Assembly: GCF_000577895.1 (NCBI RefSeq)
Contig: NZ_HG917868.1
Coordinates: 2,108,001 to 2,172,000, forward strand
Length of the DNA: 64,000 bases
Origin: Clostridium bornimense
Lineage (GTDB): Bacteria > Bacillota > Clostridia > Clostridiales > Clostridiaceae
Direction of reading: 5' to 3'
Below the pieces are notes generated by a model, which was not told the DNA's origin, did not search any database, and saw nothing but the letters and a program-made list of their open reading frames with translations. Below are positions 28,673-38,892 of the stretch, piece by piece (position 1 is the stretch's first letter; each line of letters starts with the position of its first letter). Made by a program: the position numbers and the translations under genes.

Positions 28673-29473
28673 CTAATAAATTACTCCTCTTGAGAGAAGG
28701 GCATTAAACTTATTTTCATTGCTTAAACTACCTTCAGATAATGCAATAAAACAATCTACTACTTTTCTTTCTTCCCCTCTATGAACTATTAGCGCCTTTG
28801 GCTTAAAGGCTTTAACTTCCAAATTCCTATCATTTACTACTTTATAACTTATTGTTATCATTTGATCTTCATCAATTAAATTTTTATCTATTAGAGTAGA
28901 TTCTATAAAAACTACAGGTAAATTAGTAATGGGCTCTCTTAATTCATTACCTGTATCTAAAAAACCTTTTAACTTTATAATCTCATCTCCAAGAATTAAT
29001 TCCATATTATATATAAACTTATTTACAAATAAAGAATCTTTAATAAATTTATACATACGATCTAACAAAAAGAATATAAGTATTAAAGACAACAGTAATT
29101 TTTTCGAAGAAAAATTAAATATGAATCCCCTATATATATATACTTTTGAATTTTGCGCTAGAAAAAAACATATCCCCGCTAACAATACAGTATAAAGAAG
29201 ATATAAAACGCTTCCTTTTATCTTCATCCTTATTGTATTTTTTTTAAGAACTATTGCAACTAATAAATATCCCACAATAATCTTAAAAGGTAAACTAGTT
29301 AAAATTCCATTAAAATTATAAAAATAGGTGATAACATATAATGCTCCTAACATAGACGAAGCCAATAATCTTTTGTAATTAATTTCTATAGATAAACTTT
29401 TTATAGTTATATAAAGGAGAAAAAAATTAACAATAAAATTTTCTATGAGTAAAATGTCTAAGTAAACAATCAT
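28673..29473 (-). CDS. spoIIGA: sporulation sigma-E processing aspartic peptidase SpoIIGA
   Basis: 266 aa. The N-terminal half has about five membrane segments (from [20 protein letters not shown] to [13 protein letters not shown]). The C-terminal half is the aspartic-protease domain with the active-site motif GFLDTGNEL. SpoIIGA sits in the septum and cleaves pro-SigE after a signal from SpoIIR. It is slightly short of Bacillus SpoIIGA (about 309 aa), as is usual in clostridia. It is first in the spoIIG operon. Confidence 0.94.
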   Translation of the reverse strand: MIVYLDILLIENFIVNFFLLYITIKSLSIEINYKRLLASSMLGALYVITYFYNFNGILTSLPFKIIVGYLLVAIVLKKNTIRMKIKGSVLYLLYTVLLAGICFFLAQNSKVYIYRGFIFNFSSKKLLLSLILIFFLLDRMYKFIKDSLFVNKFIYNMELILGDEIIKLKGFLDTGNELREPITNLPVVFIESTLIDKNLIDEDQMITISYKVVNDRNLEVKAFKPKALIVHRGEERKVVDCFIALSEGSLSNENKFNALLSRGVIY

Positions 29474-29495
29474 CTTACTCCCTCCCTTTGTATAT

Positions 29496-29583
29496 ATTAT
29501 AGTTTATACTAAATCAAAAATTTGTAAATTATTGGAAATAATCTTTTTTTTTTATTTTTTATTTATTTTTCTATTTCGACTGA
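29496..29583 (-). promoter_or_regulatory. candidate long-spacer, Spo0A-dependent promoter of spoIIGA
   Basis: On the minus strand TTTACA (29528-29523) is followed after 21 bp by TATAAT (29501-29496). Bacillus spoIIG has an abnormally long 22-bp spacer and needs Spo0A. A TCAGTCGAAAT sequence (29583-29573), close to the TGTCGAA 0A box, lies about 45 bp upstream of the -35. The GGGAGGGAG ribosome site follows. All are by-eye matches. Confidence 0.5.
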
Positions 29584-29600
29584 CTTATCAATAAAATTCA

Positions 29601-30050
29601 TAATTCACCATTCACAAGCTACAATTAAAATCAATTGATTATTATCACTTCTTAATCCTCAACTAGAATTAATTCATGATTTACAATAAAGATTGTTTTT
29701 CATACTAATACAAAATTAATGTTATATATTGTAATTATATGATTTCCTAATCATTCTTTAATTTTTTTCATATATAAAACTGTTATACTTAAGTGTTGTT
29801 ATAAAACAACAATTCATTCTTCCCTCACCACTACTTAACTAGAACAGGTTTCAATATGAACTTTTACTATATCCCGATCTTACAAAGATATATCCTCAAG
29901 CTACATGAAAGCGCAACTTTCATTAGCCCCCGTACTGACTTTTGTATAAAAAATAACTAATTTAAGAAAACTAGTCTACTCTATAACCCCAAACTTATGT
30001 ACTTATAATCCAAGAAATTCCTCAGGAATTCCCACCACAATTGTGAATTA
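29601..30050. repeat. intergenic repeat family member 6 (composite, 450 bp)
   Basis: The 29474-30097 gap contains no gene. The left end TAATTCACCATTCAC and the right end ACAATTGTGAATTA are inverted. The interior holds TTATACTTAAGTGTTGTT (about 29785), then 106 bp (29829-29934) nearly identical to 55371-55475. That block includes the 29904-29924 hairpin (CATGAAAG and CTTTCATT). A further piece has ATAATCCAAGAAATTCC and GGAATTCC. The right end abuts the ftsZ terminator T-tract. Confidence 0.85.
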
Positions 30051-30056
30051 AAAAAA

Positions 30057-30080
30057 GTGATTCATCTCTCGATGAATCAC
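30057..30080 (-). terminator. rho-independent terminator after ftsZ
   Basis: GTGATTCATC and GATGAATCAC form a perfect 10-bp stem with a four-base loop, followed on the minus strand by TTTTTTT. It lies 17 bp past the ftsZ stop and runs directly into repeat member 6. Confidence 0.92.
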
Positions 30081-30097
30081 CTTTTTATATCACTCTA

Positions 30098-31216
30098 TTA
30101 ATATCTATGTCTCTTTCTTAAGAAAGTAGGTATATCTATATCATCTCTTTCAGAAGATGTTGATGTAGCTGCTACTTCTTCTTGAACAGTTTTCTTTTCT
30201 TCTACTTCTTCTTTTCTTTCTGGTTTACCAAATAAACTTGGTTTTTCTTTATTTATTGAACTTGCCTCATCAAATCCAGTAGCTATTACAGTAATTCTAA
30301 TTTCATCTTTCATAGATTCATTTATTACTGCACCAAATATGATATGTGCATCTGGATCTGCTGCATCTTGAACTATTTCTGCCGCTTCACTAATTTCTAA
30401 TAGACCTAAATCAGATCCACCAGTAACATTAATAAGTACACCTGTAGCTCCTTTAATTGAAGTTTCTAAAAGTGGTGATGATATTGCTTGTTTAGCAGCT
30501 TCCTCTGCTCTGTTATCACCTTTTCCTGTACCTACACCCATATGTGCTAGTCCCTTATCTAACATAACAGTTCTAACATCTGCAAAGTCAAGATTTACAA
30601 GTCCTGGTATAGTAATAAGGTCAGATATACCTTGAACCCCTTGTCTTAATATTTCATCAGCTAATTTAAAAGAATCCACTAATGATGTCTTTTTATCAAC
30701 TATTGATAATAATCTTTCATTAGGAATAGTTACTAATGTATCTACTCTCTCTTTTAAATTTTTTATTCCCATTTCTGCATGCATCATTCTTCTTCTACCC
30801 TCAAATGGGAATGGTTTAGTTACAACACCGACAGTAAGAATACCCATTGATTTTGCAATTTCAGCAACAACTGGTGCCGCACCTGTTCCTGTTCCACCAC
30901 CCATACCGGCAGTTATAAATACCATATCTGCTCCTTTAAGTGATGCTTCTATCTCTTCTCTACTTTCTTCAGCAGCTTTTCCACCAACTTCAGGATTTGC
31001 ACCTGCTCCTAATCCTTTAGTTAATTTATCTCCAATTTGTATTTTTTGACTTGCTTTTGATAAAGCTAATGCTTGCTTATCTGTATTAACAGCAATAAAC
31101 TCAACATTTTTAAGTCCTTCTTCAATCATTCTATTAACGGCATTATTTCCTCCGCCACCGCATCCAATTACTTTTATTTGCGCAAATGCACTTACATCAA
31201 CATCAAAATCTAGCAC
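30098..31216 (-). CDS. ftsZ: cell division protein FtsZ
   Basis: 372 aa from GTG 31216, chosen because GAGGAGG lies 8 nt upstream and the product then begins (M)[17 protein letters not shown], as in other clostridia. A longer frame from 31252 overlaps ftsA and lacks a ribosome site. The tubulin signature GGGTGTGA, the N-terminal [13 protein letters not shown] loop and T7 [11 protein letters not shown] are present. The C-terminal tail [12 protein letters not shown] is the FtsA/SepF-binding peptide. FtsZ forms the cytokinetic ring. Confidence 0.97.
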   Translation of the reverse strand: MLDFDVDVSAFAQIKVIGCGGGGNNAVNRMIEEGLKNVEFIAVNTDKQALALSKASQKIQIGDKLTKGLGAGANPEVGGKAAEESREEIEASLKGADMVFITAGMGGGTGTGAAPVVAEIAKSMGILTVGVVTKPFPFEGRRRMMHAEMGIKNLKERVDTLVTIPNERLLSIVDKKTSLVDSFKLADEILRQGVQGISDLITIPGLVNLDFADVRTVMLDKGLAHMGVGTGKGDNRAEEAAKQAISSPLLETSIKGATGVLINVTGGSDLGLLEISEAAEIVQDAADPDAHIIFGAVINESMKDEIRITVIATGFDEASSINKEKPSLFGKPERKEEVEEKKTVQEEVAATSTSSERDDIDIPTFLRKRHRY

Positions 31217-31235
31217 TATGTTATCCTCCTCTTCC

Positions 31236-32465
31236 TCACAGAAACTCATCAATAAAAGCTCTTAATTTGGTTACTATTCCCACTTTTCCACTTACCTCTT
31301 GTTGTTCAACTTCCTTATCTCCATGTTTTTGATTTAATTCTTTTAAAGGAAAGTAATTATTATATTCATCTTTAATCGCCGCTATCGACGGTGCTAACAG
31401 ACTTTTTTCTTCGTCAAATAACCTCTCTTTATATACCATACACGGTATCTTAAGATTATATTTAATAATTTCTTCTATCCCAGGGAATTCTCCAAGTCCA
31501 CCGCCTACAAGAACAACCCTATTTATAGATTTATCGTATCTTTTAAAACTATCTTTAATCATATTTAGAATTTCTTCAACTCTATCATATGCTACATCAT
31601 TTAATAAAGACTTCTTTATAGTTACCTTTTCGTGGAATGAATTTTCAATTAAGACTTCTTCTTCCTCATCGTAACCTATAGAAAAATCTATTAATGATTT
31701 CTTAATAGCCTCTGCTGTATTGAAAGATAATTTAAAAAAATAACCTATATCTTTAGTTATATTCTTTCCACCTAATGGAATTGTGTACATATCAACTAAA
31801 TTACTTCCCTCAAAAATAGAAACTCCTGTGCTTTCTCCTCCAACATCTACTATTGAAGTCACATAATTAACTTTCTCTCTTCTTAATATAATATTAGAAA
31901 TTGAAATAGGTTGCAATACTCTTCCTAATACTTTTAGGCCTATTTTTTCAACTACCTTCTCCAAATTTGTAATAATAGATGTCTTTGATATAATAATATT
32001 AGCTTTTAATTCTAATCTATGACCAATCATACCTATTGGATCTGATACATTTCTTATTCCATCTACAACATACTCATAAGGATCTACACCAATAATAGTA
32101 TTATGTTTACTAGTAGGTATTGCTGTAGTAACGTCTATAACCCTTTTTATATCATTAGGAGTTATTTCCTTTTCTTCTGATGATATAGCTATCATCCCTC
32201 TGTTTTTATATATACTACAAATATTTCCTGACAGCAGTAAATATACTTTATCTATACATATTCCAATAAATTTTTCTAGCTTTTTCTTAACTAATAATAC
32301 TTCTTCTACTGTTTTATCTATATTTACTATTACTCCATTTGATAATCCAGTTGCTGTAACCTCTTCATATCCAGAAATACTTAATTCTCCTTCTTTATTT
32401 ATCTCTCCATATGTCATTGATATTTTAGTTGTCCCGATATCCAACACAACTATCATTTCCTTCAT
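31236..32465 (-). CDS. ftsA: cell division protein FtsA (actin-like Z-ring anchor)
   Basis: 409 aa of the ASKHA fold. Phosphate-1 loop [12 protein letters not shown] is at the N-terminus, followed by an SHS2-type region ([14 protein letters not shown]), the phosphate-2 loop [15 protein letters not shown] and the adenosine motif [13 protein letters not shown]. The last residues, [14 protein letters not shown], form an amphipathic helix suited to membrane anchoring. GAGAGGTGAAAC precedes the ATG. It is next to ftsZ with a short gap. It is more divergent than typical FtsA, so an FtsA-like paralogue is possible. Confidence 0.87.
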   Translation of the reverse strand: MKEMIVVLDIGTTKISMTYGEINKEGELSISGYEEVTATGLSNGVIVNIDKTVEEVLLVKKKLEKFIGICIDKVYLLLSGNICSIYKNRGMIAISSEEKEITPNDIKRVIDVTTAIPTSKHNTIIGVDPYEYVVDGIRNVSDPIGMIGHRLELKANIIISKTSIITNLEKVVEKIGLKVLGRVLQPISISNIILRREKVNYVTSIVDVGGESTGVSIFEGSNLVDMYTIPLGGKNITKDIGYFFKLSFNTAEAIKKSLIDFSIGYDEEEEVLIENSFHEKVTIKKSLLNDVAYDRVEEILNMIKDSFKRYDKSINRVVLVGGGLGEFPGIEEIIKYNLKIPCMVYKERLFDEEKSLLAPSIAAIKDEYNNYFPLKELNQKHGDKEVEQQEVSGKVGIVTKLRAFIDEFL

Positions 32466-32596
32466 TTAGTTTCACCTCTCTATAGAGAACCCACTTTATA
32501 TTTTATTCAACACAAACCTTTAATTTCCTTCTTATTAGTAAAAAATTTATTTAGTAAAATAAGTTAAATTATATTAATTAAAATACCCCATAATAA

Positions 32597-32616
32597 AAGG
32601 ACCTCCTTCGGTCCTT
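32597..32616 (-). terminator. rho-independent terminator after the glycosyltransferase gene
   Basis: AAGGACC and GGTCCTT form the stem around TCCTTC, followed by TTTATTAT on the minus strand. It lies about 48 bp past the stop at 32665 and before ftsA. Confidence 0.8.
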
Positions 32617-32664
32617 AATATAATTTGCTTCTTAATTCCTTTTTTATATAAAAATATTCAAATT

Positions 32665-33930
32665 CTAAATATCCATTTCCGATATATCCACACTTCTAGT
32701 ATGTATCGTATGGCACCATTCTTTATTATTCTTTTCTATTATTCCAAGGAAAGAAATAGGCATCCAAGTTAATAAATAGAAATAGTATAACACAACATAA
32801 TAAAAAATCATCTTACACGACAATTTCTTATCTAATGACATTATAAATAAGTAATATATGTAATATAAAAATAACATTGATGTCGTCATACATATCATTG
32901 CAATATTTAATTTTATATTTATAATATCCATTACATCATATGTGATTATAGTTACCAAACCTTGATATAAACTATATATTAATGTTACTCCCATAGCAAC
33001 AGTAAAATATGGCTGAATACTATATATAGCACAATCTATAGCAGTCCAACTTCTATGTGTCACTCCATATTTTATTAGTTTTACAAAATATCTCGATGAT
33101 ACATCTGCAAAGCCTTTCATCCATCTTTTTCTTTGATTCCATGATTGTCTTAATGTTAGAGGCTTTTCATCATAAATTACTGCATCATGAGCCCATCCTA
33201 CCCTTTCTCCTTTGCTTACCAACTTACAAGTAAATTCTAAATCTTCTGTTAGACAAGTTGCTCCCCATCCTAAAGACTTAAGAGTATCAATATCTATACA
33301 AAAACCCGTTCCACCAAGTTGTGCAGATAAACCTATATTTTGTTTTGCCAATTGTACAGTCCTATTATTCTGCCAAAACGCTAATGAATAACATCCTGTT
33401 ATCCAAGAATCTTCTGGGTTTTTACTATCCAAATATCCTTGTACAACCTTATACCCTTGGCACAACTTCTTATTCATTGCATTTAAAAAATTCTTTGATA
33501 CTAAATTATCCGCATCAAAAATTGCTATAGAATCATATTGTTTATCCATACTAAATATTTTCTTAAACATCCACTCCATAGCATATCCTTTTCCTTGATT
33601 TTTTAAATCATGTCGTTCATATACTATCGCTCCATTGTCTTTTGCTATCTTAGCCGTCTTATCATCACAATTATCTGCAACTACAAAAATATCATATTTG
33701 TCTTTGGGATAATCCATAAGCTTTAACGACTTTATTATATCTGATATTACCTTTTCTTCATTATGAGCTGCTACTAATAACGCAAAAGATTTTTTTTCTT
33801 TAACTTCTTCTTCATCTTTTTTCATATAGATTCCCATCAAACTCATAATTAATTGATATATCAAATACATAAATGTTATTTTTGATATAATAACAATAAC
33901 AAAAGAAATTATATGTCTTATAATAATCAA
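32665..33930 (-). CDS. processive family-2 glycosyltransferase, membrane protein
   Basis: 421 aa from a TTG start with AGGGGG upstream. One membrane helix (about 6-28) precedes a cytosolic GT-A domain, with several helices after about residue 300. The GT2 active-site series is visible: VVADNCDDKTAK, DADN, TEDLEFT and QRKRW (QxxRW), the pattern of processive enzymes such as cellulose, hyaluronan or poly-GlcNAc synthases. The product is unknown. No export or polymer-modifying genes adjoin it, so the polysaccharide cannot be guessed. Confidence 0.85.
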   Translation of the reverse strand: MIIIRHIISFVIVIISKITFMYLIYQLIMSLMGIYMKKDEEEVKEKKSFALLVAAHNEEKVISDIIKSLKLMDYPKDKYDIFVVADNCDDKTAKIAKDNGAIVYERHDLKNQGKGYAMEWMFKKIFSMDKQYDSIAIFDADNLVSKNFLNAMNKKLCQGYKVVQGYLDSKNPEDSWITGCYSLAFWQNNRTVQLAKQNIGLSAQLGGTGFCIDIDTLKSLGWGATCLTEDLEFTCKLVSKGERVGWAHDAVIYDEKPLTLRQSWNQRKRWMKGFADVSSRYFVKLIKYGVTHRSWTAIDCAIYSIQPYFTVAMGVTLIYSLYQGLVTIITYDVMDIINIKLNIAMICMTTSMLFLYYIYYLFIMSLDKKLSCKMIFYYVVLYYFYLLTWMPISFLGIIEKNNKEWCHTIHTRSVDISEMDI

Positions 33931-34007
33931 TTTATTTTCCCCCTAGTTCTTCATCGAGCCAATATAATTTATATTTTCTCCAACTTTTTCTTCTGTAAAA
34001 AATAATA

Positions 34008-34040
34008 AAGACATAATGTCTTTATTAACATTATGTCCTT
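34008..34040 (-). terminator. rho-independent terminator after pilT
   Basis: AAGACATAATGT and ACATTATGTCCTT form a long stem around an AT-rich loop, then TTTATTATT on the minus strand. It lies about 39 bp after the pilT stop. Confidence 0.78.
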
Positions 34041-34078
34041 ATTGCCTATCCACTATTCTTAATTATTATAATTATATT

Positions 34079-35137
34079 CTAAATATATAGCATTCTTTGT
34101 AAAGCATCTAGGTCTACTGCATATTCCATAGCAGTTTCAATCGTAATTTCATTTTTTCTATATAAATCTGCAATAGCCATATCCATTGTCTGCATGCCAT
34201 ACTTTGATCCAGTTTGAACTGATGACTGAATTTGATGTGTTTTTCCTTCTCTTATTAAACTTTGTATTGCTGGAGTAATTGTCATAACTTCTAGCGCTGC
34301 ACATCTTCCTCTACCTTCTGTAAGTGGTAGCAATTGCTGTGAAATTACTCCTTGTAATACTCCTGATAATTGTACTTTAACTTGTTGTTGCTGATGTGGA
34401 GGAAATACATCTATAATTCTATCTATTGTTTTAGCTGCTCCTATGGTATGTAATGTTGAAAATACCAAGTGACCTGTTTCAGCAGCAGTTATAGCAATGG
34501 ATATACTATCTAAATCTCTCATTTCTCCTATCAGAATAACATCTGGGTCTTCTCTCAATGCAGCTTTTAATGCATTATTATAATTTGCACTATCATTACC
34601 TATTTCTCTTTGATTTACTATAGATTTTTTATGTCTATGTAAATATTCTATTGGATCTTCCAGTGTCAAAATATGTTCAGCTCTTGTGTCATTGATTTCA
34701 TTTATCATAGCTGCTAAAGTAGTAGACTTACCACTTCCTGTTGGACCTGTTACTAAAACTAGTCCTCTTTTTTTAGTTGTTAAGTCCCTGACTACTGGTG
34801 ACAAATTCAAAGTATCTAATTCAGGAACTTTTAAACCTATAAGTCTTATTGCTATAGCATCATGCTCTCTTTGTTTAAATACATTAACTCTATATCTACC
34901 TACACCATTAAGTGAATATGATTTGTCTAATTCTCCTTTATTATTATATCTTCTATACTCTTCCAAGGTTAAAATTTCTTTCACATAACCATCTAATTCG
35001 TTATGTGTTAATGGGTCATGATCAGTATGCACTAATTTACCATTCATTCTTATCACTGGTGGAACTCCCACAGTTAAATGTAAATCCGACCCTTTTTTGG
35101 TAACGATTTCTCTTAATAAATCTTTTAATGTAGCCAA
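34079..35137 (-). CDS. pilT: type IV pilus twitching motility ATPase PilT
   Basis: 352 aa from TTG 35137, which has AAGGTG six bases upstream; GTG 35146 is the alternative. Walker A is GPTGSGKST, the Asp box and Walker B region is LREDPDVILIGEMRD, and the histidine box is VFSTLHT. The PilT-specific LIREGKTHQI segment marks it as a retraction ATPase rather than PilB. It powers pilus disassembly. No other pilus genes are in the window, so it is an orphan here, directly downstream of sigK. Confidence 0.93.
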   Translation of the reverse strand: MATLKDLLREIVTKKGSDLHLTVGVPPVIRMNGKLVHTDHDPLTHNELDGYVKEILTLEEYRRYNNKGELDKSYSLNGVGRYRVNVFKQREHDAIAIRLIGLKVPELDTLNLSPVVRDLTTKKRGLVLVTGPTGSGKSTTLAAMINEINDTRAEHILTLEDPIEYLHRHKKSIVNQREIGNDSANYNNALKAALREDPDVILIGEMRDLDSISIAITAAETGHLVFSTLHTIGAAKTIDRIIDVFPPHQQQQVKVQLSGVLQGVISQQLLPLTEGRGRCAALEVMTITPAIQSLIREGKTHQIQSSVQTGSKYGMQTMDMAIADLYRKNEITIETAMEYAVDLDALQRMLYI

Positions 35138-35196
35138 ATATCTCACCTTCTTTATTTCATTATATTTATAATTATATAATATTTATAAAAAAAGTT

Positions 35197-35230
35197 AAAC
35201 ATCACAAGTTAAATTATACTTGTGATGTTT
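35197..35230 (-). terminator. rho-independent terminator between sigK and pilT
   Basis: AAACATCACAAGT and ACTTGTGATGTTT form a perfect 13-bp stem, followed by AACTTTTTTT on the minus strand, 4 bp after the sigK stop. It should largely separate sigK and pilT transcription. Confidence 0.88.
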
Positions 35231-35234
35231 ATAT

Positions 35235-35936
35235 TTATATTTTATTAACTGCATTTAACCCCTTATACAATTTCTTCAAAGCTCTCTTTTCTATTCTAGA
35301 TACATAAGATCTAGAAATCCCTAAATGCATAGCTATCTCTCGTTGTGTCTTTGGCTTCCCATTTAATAATCCATATCGCATCATTATTATTGTCTTTTCT
35401 CTGCCTTTAAGACACTTATCTATTTCTTCATATAACTTTTTTACTTGTACCCTATTTTCTACAATTTCTATTACTGAATCTTCTGTGGCACTTAATACAT
35501 CCATTAGAGATATTTCATTACCTTCTTTATCTACCCCTATAGGTTCTTGTAAAAATACCTCTCCTTTAGTCTTTTTATTATTTCTTATAAGCATAAGTAT
35601 CTCATTTTCTATACATCTAGCTGCATATGTTGCAAGTCTAGTCCCTTTATTAGGTTGAAATGAATCAATTGCTTTTATAAGACCGACAGTTCCAATAGAT
35701 ATAAGCTCATCATTATCTTTTCCTGTAGATGTATACTTTTTTACAATATGAGCTACTAATCTTAAATTTTTTTCTACCAATACACTTTTAGCATGTATAT
35801 CTCCTTCTTTTAATTTTGCAATATAATATCGTTCTTCCTCCTCATCTAAAGGCTTAGGAAAGGAATTTGAATTAGAAAGATATCCTGTAACAAAATTCAT
35901 ATTTATTAACATATTTAGAAGTCCATCAATAAACAT
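35235..35936 (-). CDS. sigK: RNA polymerase sporulation sigma factor SigK (uninterrupted)
   Basis: 233 aa. A hydrophobic pro-sequence of about 20 residues (LLNMLINMNFVTGYLS) precedes FPKPLDEEEERYY, the SigK hallmark. Region 2 has DELISIGTVGLIKAIDSFQ and region 4 ends AMHLGISRSYVSRIEKRALK. The frame is complete, so no skin-type prophage interrupts it, unlike Bacillus subtilis and Clostridioides difficile. SigK is the late mother-cell factor and in some clostridia also acts early. AAGGGG precedes ATG 35936; internal methionines at residues 9 and 13 are alternatives. Confidence 0.95.
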   Translation of the reverse strand: MFIDGLLNMLINMNFVTGYLSNSNSFPKPLDEEEERYYIAKLKEGDIHAKSVLVEKNLRLVAHIVKKYTSTGKDNDELISIGTVGLIKAIDSFQPNKGTRLATYAARCIENEILMLIRNNKKTKGEVFLQEPIGVDKEGNEISLMDVLSATEDSVIEIVENRVQVKKLYEEIDKCLKGREKTIIMMRYGLLNGKPKTQREIAMHLGISRSYVSRIEKRALKKLYKGLNAVNKI

Positions 35937-36010
35937 TTAAGAGACCCCTTTTTTATTGCTCTATATTATTCTATTTAACCTCTTATAAAAAAATGATAGA
36001 AATCTTAAAG

Positions 36011-36335
36011 ATAATTCACAATGCTCAATTCACAATTCATAATTATGGATGAAATTCTTGTCAGTTCACAACATCAAGGCACAAGTATTAGGGCACATGG
36101 CACAGGTAGATTTATTTAACAACACTTAACTATAATAGTTTTATATATGTATTTGATGTATAAATATATAGTCTATATAATAAATTTCCATACCATCCGC
36201 AGAATTTTACCTTACTTGTTCCTTGTGCCGTCAAACCTGTGCCCTATTCATTGCTGTCCGCAGGACTATAATATTTTCCCCATCAGGGGAAAATTAACCT
36301 TAATTGTGAATTGCCCTTTGTGAATTGTGAATTAT
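36011..36335. repeat. intergenic repeat family member 7 (nested, two end types)
   Basis: The 35937-36383 gap has no gene. Outer ends ATAATTCACAATGCTC and its inverted partner at 36310-36335 are TTCACAATT-type. Inside them is a second layer of GGCACAAGTATTAGGGCACA (from about 36088) and CCTTGTGCCGTCAAACCTGT (from about 36221), the GTGCC-type. The core is the reverse complement of parts of members 5 and 10, with AACAACACTTAACTATAATA and a TTTTCCCC/GGGGAAAA hairpin at about 36272. It abuts the udk terminator. Confidence 0.85.
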
Positions 36336-36338
36336 AAA

Positions 36339-36382
36339 AAAAGCTTACGCACAATGTTAATTTATTGTACATAAGCTTTTTT
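36339..36382 (-). terminator. rho-independent terminator after udk
   Basis: On the minus strand AAGCTTATGTACAAT pairs, with two mismatches, with ATTGTGCGTAAGCTT, followed by TTTTT. It touches the udk stop at 36384 and runs into repeat member 7. Confidence 0.85.
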
Positions 36383-36383
36383 A

Positions 36384-37007
36384 TTACTTATTATTTATAA
36401 TTTCTTTTATCTTAGCAACTAAAAGATCGATGGCTACTTTATTACCGCCACCTTCTGGTATTATTAAATCTGCATATCTCTTAGATGGCTCAGTAAATTG
36501 TAAGTGCATAGGTCTTACCATAGTAAGATATTGATTAATAACACTTTCAAGAGTTCTTCCTCTCTCATTAATGTCTCTAACAATTCTTCTTACTATTCTA
36601 ACATCAGCATCGGTATCAACAAATATCTTAATATCCATAAGATCTCTTAGTCTTTCATTTTCAAATATAAGTATTCCTTCAACTATTATGATTTGATTTG
36701 GTTCAACGGTTATTGTCTCTTTAACTCTATTATGAATAGAAAAATCATATATAGGCTTTTCTATTGTTTCTCCAGCCACTAAAGCTTTAATATGTTCTAT
36801 TAGAAGATCATTATCAAATGCTTTAGGATGATCATAATTAGTTTTAACTCTTTCTTCTGGCTCTAAATTACTTTGATCCTTATAATAAGAATCTTGTTCT
36901 ATCATAGTTATATTTTTTTCATTAAAACTTTCATAGATTTCTCGAGCTATTGTACTCTTTCCCGAACCAGTTCCACCAGTTATACCAATTACTATAGGCT
37001 TTTTCAT
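36384..37007 (-). CDS. udk: uridine kinase
   Basis: 207 aa, full length. It phosphorylates uridine and cytidine for pyrimidine salvage. The P-loop is GGTGSGKST (10-18). The nucleoside-binding stretch [12 protein letters not shown] and the motif [19 protein letters not shown] are characteristic. The start overlaps the U32 gene stop by one base. It ends the mltG-trmR-trhP-udk run known from Bacillus. Confidence 0.96.
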   Translation of the reverse strand: MKKPIVIGITGGTGSGKSTIAREIYESFNEKNITMIEQDSYYKDQSNLEPEERVKTNYDHPKAFDNDLLIEHIKALVAGETIEKPIYDFSIHNRVKETITVEPNQIIIVEGILIFENERLRDLMDIKIFVDTDADVRIVRRIVRDINERGRTLESVINQYLTMVRPMHLQFTEPSKRYADLIIPEGGGNKVAIDLLVAKIKEIINNK

Positions 37008-38236
37008 TAGTTTTCCTCCTTACCTTTTACAAGCATGTAATCTTCCTCTAACTCCTCATCACACTTAAAGGTAAATATCATTTGAGCATTTGGAGCAACT
37101 TCTATAGATTCCCCATTTTCATTTTTCATATCTTCTATAGTAACTTCAAAGCATTCTCCCTTTGGTCTTAGAATTTCTACCTTATCTCCAGCAAACAATC
37201 TATTTCTTTGTTCTACTGTAGCAATCTTTGTTTCCTTATCATAAGATTTAACTATACCCACAATATCAAAGTTTCTAAGATATGAAGATGATTCATAGTA
37301 TTGTCTATCTTCATCATTATAATAGAATCCTGTTGTATATCTTCTATGACTTGGCTTTAATAGATATTCCATCCATTTTTCATTAAATTTATAATTTTCA
37401 GGATCTTCAAAATAAGTATCAATAGCTTCCCTATATGCTTTTACTACTGACGCAACATAGTAAGAACTCTTCATTCTTCCTTCTATTTTGAAAGAATCTA
37501 TTCCTGCCTCTACTAAGTCTGGAATGTGCTCAATCATACATAAATCCTTTGAATTCATGATGTAAGAACCTCTTTCATCTTCCTTAACTTCATAGTATTC
37601 TCCTGGACGTCTTTCTTCCACTAAATGATACTTATATCTACATGGTTGAGCACAAGCTCCACTATTAGATCTTCTTCCAGTCATATAATTAGAGATAATA
37701 CATCTTCCTGAATAAGCCATGCACATTGCACCATGAACAAAAGATTCAACTTCACATGTATCTGGTATCTCTCTTATAAGATCTTTTATTTCCTGCATAC
37801 TCATTTCTCTTGCTGGAACTACTCTCTTTATACCCATAGAATGCCAAAATTTTACCGTTCTTATATTAACTGCATTAGCTTGAGTACTTAAATGTAATTC
37901 TAAATCTGGTACAACTTCCTTAGCTGTAGCAATTATACCTGGATCAGCAACAATTATTGCATCAACACCAATTTCATAAAGATCTCTTAAGTAATCTTCT
38001 ATACCGGCAAAATCTCCATTATGAGGTATAACATTCAAAGTAACGTAAACTTTCTTACCTCTATCATGGGCATATTTTACCCCTTCTCTTAATTGATCAT
38101 TATCGAAGTTATGTGCAAAAGCTCTTAGATTTAACTTACTTCCACCTAAATATACAGCATCTGCTCCATATCTTATGGCAACCTTCAGCTTCTCTAAGTT
38201 TCCTGCCGGAGCTAAAAGTTCTGGTTTTTTAATCAT
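37007..38236 (-). CDS. trhP: U32-family tRNA 5-hydroxyuridine hydroxylation protein (TrhP-like)
   Basis: 409 aa. It begins [32 protein letters not shown], the U32 start. The iron-sulfur cysteine cluster is in [14 protein letters not shown] and [11 protein letters not shown]. In Bacillus and E. coli such proteins make 5-hydroxyuridine at tRNA position 34 from prephenate-derived chemistry. TrmR then methylates it, and trmR is directly upstream here. Bacillus has two adjacent U32 genes (yrrN, yrrO); only one is present. Confidence 0.9.
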   Translation of the reverse strand: MIKKPELLAPAGNLEKLKVAIRYGADAVYLGGSKLNLRAFAHNFDNDQLREGVKYAHDRGKKVYVTLNVIPHNGDFAGIEDYLRDLYEIGVDAIIVADPGIIATAKEVVPDLELHLSTQANAVNIRTVKFWHSMGIKRVVPAREMSMQEIKDLIREIPDTCEVESFVHGAMCMAYSGRCIISNYMTGRRSNSGACAQPCRYKYHLVEERRPGEYYEVKEDERGSYIMNSKDLCMIEHIPDLVEAGIDSFKIEGRMKSSYYVASVVKAYREAIDTYFEDPENYKFNEKWMEYLLKPSHRRYTTGFYYNDEDRQYYESSSYLRNFDIVGIVKSYDKETKIATVEQRNRLFAGDKVEILRPKGECFEVTIEDMKNENGESIEVAPNAQMIFTFKCDEELEEDYMLVKGKEEN

Positions 38237-38238
38237 TT

Positions 38239-38880
38239 TTATTTCCTCCTTGTTGTTAGTGCAATACCATCACCCATAGGAATAATAGATGTCACTAACT
38301 CCTCTCTCTCATTTATCATTTCAAGATATGCTCTCATTCTTTTCACAATAGTTATTTTTCTTCTTATAACTAGGTCATCATTAGCTACCATTCCTCTAAA
38401 AAGAACATTATCTGCAACTATAACGCCGTCTTCCGAAAGTAATCTTAAAATATCATCTAGTAAATGATTATAATGTCCCTTTCCCGCATCCATGAATATC
38501 AAATCAAATTTCTCATCAAGTCCTTTTACAACTTCTAATACATCGCCTTCTATTACATTTATATCTTCCTTGGCACCAGCTTTTTCTATATTTTCTCTTG
38601 CTTTAGCAACCATATCAGCACTTCTATCAATAGTTGTTATTTTGCACTTATTGCTTTGGTATATAGTAAGTGCAGAATATCCTATGGCCGTTCCTAATTC
38701 TAAAACCTTCTTAGGCTTTTTTATTGCCACAATCGTCTTTAAAAACTGTGCACCTTCTTTTTGAATAATAGGCACATTGTATTCAGTAGCATATTCTTCT
38801 AACTCTTTAAGAAAATCATTATTTTCAGGTATTAAATCTCTTATATACCTTTCCATATAATCGTAGGTTATTCCACCCAT
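38239..38880 (-). CDS. trmR: tRNA 5-hydroxyuridine O-methyltransferase TrmR (YrrM family)
   Basis: 213 aa from ATG 38880, set by GGAGG five bases upstream; the frame opens at 38892. It is a class I AdoMet methyltransferase of the catechol-O-methyltransferase type: VLELGTAIGYSALTI (AdoMet loop), DLIFMDAGKGHYNHL (metal/substrate aspartate) and GVIVADNVLFRG. It should methylate ho5U34 to mo5U in tRNAs, acting after the adjacent trhP product. It lies 12 bp after mltG. Confidence 0.9.
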   Translation of the reverse strand: MGGITYDYMERYIRDLIPENNDFLKELEEYATEYNVPIIQKEGAQFLKTIVAIKKPKKVLELGTAIGYSALTIYQSNKCKITTIDRSADMVAKARENIEKAGAKEDINVIEGDVLEVVKGLDEKFDLIFMDAGKGHYNHLLDDILRLLSEDGVIVADNVLFRGMVANDDLVIRRKITIVKRMRAYLEMINEREELVTSIIPMGDGIALTTRRK

Positions 38881-38892
38881 ATTATCCTCCAA

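Noticed and set aside
35235-35936. Remnant of a sigK-interrupting element
   Set aside because: The frame is continuous and no integrase or attachment sequence is visible.
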